Positions 62,648-64,000 of a stretch of 64,000 bases of DNA are shown in pieces; positions within the stretch are counted from its first letter, which is position 1, and every line of letters begins with the position of its first letter. Source of the DNA: Pyropia haitanensis (taxonomy: Eukaryota; Rhodophyta; Bangiophyceae; Bangiales; Bangiaceae). The stretch is taken from NCBI GenBank assembly GCA_008729055.1, contig SDUX01000001.1, forward strand, positions 2,010,623 through 2,074,622, in the 5' to 3' direction. The position numbers and the translations under genes are program-made. The notes under the pieces are model-generated. The model did not search any database, was not told the origin of the DNA, and was given only the letters and a program-made list of their open reading frames with translations.

Positions 62648-62911
62648 CGCGGAGAGGGGGGGGGGGCGGCGGGGCACCGTGGACGGGGCATGGGCAGTCC
62701 GACGAGGACAAGTTGGGAGGGGGGGAGGCCGGGGGTGAGGTGCTTGGCACAACTCATTGCTGCGATTCCCAGGGCGAGGGGAAGGGGGGGGGGAGGTCCA
62801 GGGCGGAAAAGGGCATGAATGGGAGACTCCTGGCCGTCCCGCGGCGATGGCTGACTGGACTGGGCTCTGATACCCGACTTGCCTGACTCATGTACGCAAA
62901 AACAACACCCA
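62648..62911. other. Convergent spacer
   Basis: 264 bp between DOLPP1 (+) and polymerase kappa (-) 3' ends. No feature recognised. Confidence 0.6.
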
Positions 62912-64000
62912 TCATTCCCTCGCTGCCCGTCTCTCGCCCTCCACGCCGGATGGCGGGCGTGTCACTCGGGTGGGCGACGGCCCGCCGCCGCGACCACGAG
63001 GCCGCCGCGGAGACCGTGGGAAGAAGTGGTCAATGCGGCGGACGCTGTCGGGCTGCTTCCGCTTCCTCCCGCCCCGCGCCGCCGGCCGCGAGCCCCGCTC
63101 GACGCACGCGTCCAGGTGGCGGTGCAGCCGCGCCTCATCCGCGGCGGGGACGGAAAAGAGGCCACACGCCGGGCACACGTAGATGGTGGGCAGTGTTGGT
63201 GGCGTCGGGGGGGGCACAGCCGGGCTCGGCGGTGGCCTGGGCGACGCGGTGGGCCCACCTGCGGGAGAGGAGCGCGACGCCGGCGCCGCACCGTCGCCAT
63301 CGGCGACAGGGCAATCCCGGGGCTCAGGCGCAGCTGGTCGAGGAGGCTCAGGTCGGCTCGCGGCGACAGCGGGAGCGCCACCAGTAACGGAATCCACCGC
63401 GCCCGCGCCAGACGGCGGACAATCCCCAGGCGCAGCAGCAGCGGCTGTCGGCGCGGCCGGCGAGACGACAAGATGCTCGTCGCTCACCGCTGCCGCTCCC
63501 TCCGCCCCCTCCCCACTACTGGTCGGAGGCACCTCGTCGGCACCTCGGCCAGCCACAAACGCGTCGAGGGTGCCCTGCTGCTTGCCAATCACCGGTGCCT
63601 GCGTCCCCGCGTCCAGCCCCGACACGCGCACGCCCACCAGCCGCAGCATGGCGGGCGCCTCGGCGGCCAGCAGGGGGGCGGCCACGCGCAGCAGCGCGGG
63701 CGCGTCGTCGCCGACCGGCAGGGGCAGCGACACGGACCGGCTGCGCACCGCAAACGCCGCGTCCTTGACCTTGAGCGTCACGGTCCGACCGCGGGCGCCG
63801 AGTCGGCCCAGGTCCGCCGCGAGGCGGTCGACCAGGCGGGTTAGGATGGCGGTGAGCGCCGCCGCGTCCGCGGTGGGCGCAAACGTGGACTCCCGGGAGG
63901 CGCCCTTGCGCGGCGCCAGCCGTCCGCCAGTGCCGTCACCAGCAACGGTGGTGCCCGAGACGCCCAGGGCGGCGCGGAGAAAAGACTTGGCCGACCGGGG
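62912..64000 (-). CDS. POLK: DNA polymerase kappa (Y family), C-terminal part; 5' end outside
   Basis: The visible 362 residues are the end of a DinB/pol kappa protein that enters from the right edge without interruption. RKGASRESTFAPTADAAAL and LTRLVDRLAADLGRLGARGR lead into the little-finger domain: RTVTLKVKDAAFAVRSRSV, LLRVAAPLLAAEAPAMLRL and VGVRVSGLDAG. QQGTLDAFV directly after matches the PIP-box position of animal pol kappa (Q-x-x-I/L-x-x-F). A disordered linker is followed by one UBZ-type zinc finger, YVCPACGLFSV and LHRHLDACVE (CxxC...HxxxC). A second PIP-like motif RRIDHFF lies near the C-terminus in a basic context. The protein should perform translesion synthesis in the nucleus, recruited by ubiquitinated PCNA. 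The catalytic palm and finger domains are beyond the window. Confidence 0.92.
   Translation of the reverse strand, partial: PRSAKSFLRAALGVSGTTVAGDGTGGRLAPRKGASRESTFAPTADAAALTAILTRLVDRLAADLGRLGARGRTVTLKVKDAAFAVRSRSVSLPLPVGDDAPALLRVAAPLLAAEAPAMLRLVGVRVSGLDAGTQAPVIGKQQGTLDAFVAGRGADEVPPTSSGEGAEGAAAVSDEHLVVSPAAPTAAAAAPGDCPPSGAGAVDSVTGGAPAVAASRPEPPRPAAPEPRDCPVADGDGAAPASRSSPAGGPTASPRPPPSPAVPPPTPPTLPTIYVCPACGLFSVPAADEARLHRHLDACVERGSRPAARGGRKRKQPDSVRRIDHFFPRSPRRPRGRGGGPSPTRVTRPPSGVEGERRAARE

Overview
This is a very GC-rich eukaryotic nuclear window, not a bacterial one. It has spliceosomal introns with gtacgt-type donors, WD40, UFD1, NC2-beta (Dr1), USP39, SAS-6, DOLPP1 and DNA polymerase kappa homologues, and a eukaryotic-type tRNA-Gly. 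A DUF3326 protein with a transit-peptide-like leader and a plastid-type atypical SDR point to a photosynthetic alga. The GC-extreme, alanine/glycine-rich, intron-poor style resembles GC-rich algal genomes such as bangiophyte red algae, some prasinophytes or some heterokont algae. A clear SAS-6 head domain argues for a lineage that has, or recently had, centrioles. I cannot name the species.

Layout, left to right. (1) 1-4888, minus: the 5' part of a large alanine-rich, helical protein running off the left edge. (2) 5999-6555: a small inverted-repeat element (MITE-like) with a foldback core. (3) 7121-10285, plus: an intronless EcxA/DUF5117-type zinc metalloprotease with one membrane anchor. (4) 12412-12726: a 90-bp tandem repeat and a tRNA-Gly(GCC) with a 10-nt insert in its T loop. 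(5) 15051-18008, plus: a Tup1-type WD40 corepressor, two exons. (6) 18009-21504: simple-sequence desert. (7) 21505-24648, plus: an unrecognised protein built on repeated R-P-x-S-[VLM]-R motifs. (8) 25162-27945, minus: an orphan multi-pass membrane protein. (9) About 29-43 kb: a less GC-rich, gene-poor stretch with an unresolved minus-strand gene and four orphan intronless ORFs. (10) 43460-64000: a dense run of conserved genes in order UFD1 (+), Dr1 (+), DUF3326 (-), USP39/Sad1 (+), SNase-fold protein (-), SAS-6 (+), atypical SDR (-), DOLPP1 (+) and DNA polymerase kappa (-, 5' end outside). From 47 kb onward neighbours alternate as convergent and divergent pairs.

The genes do not form one pathway. 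They serve transcriptional repression (Tup1, NC2-beta), ubiquitin/p97 extraction (UFD1), tri-snRNP splicing (USP39), centriole cartwheel assembly (SAS-6), dolichol recycling for N-glycosylation (DOLPP1) and translesion synthesis (pol kappa).

One cross-cutting fact matters for using this annotation. Seven otherwise coherent genes change frame at long G or C runs. Every change is explained by the run being one base short (two segments with several runs need two). I take this as systematic homopolymer under-calling in the assembly, so these genes are annotated as single CDS spans and the break points are given.
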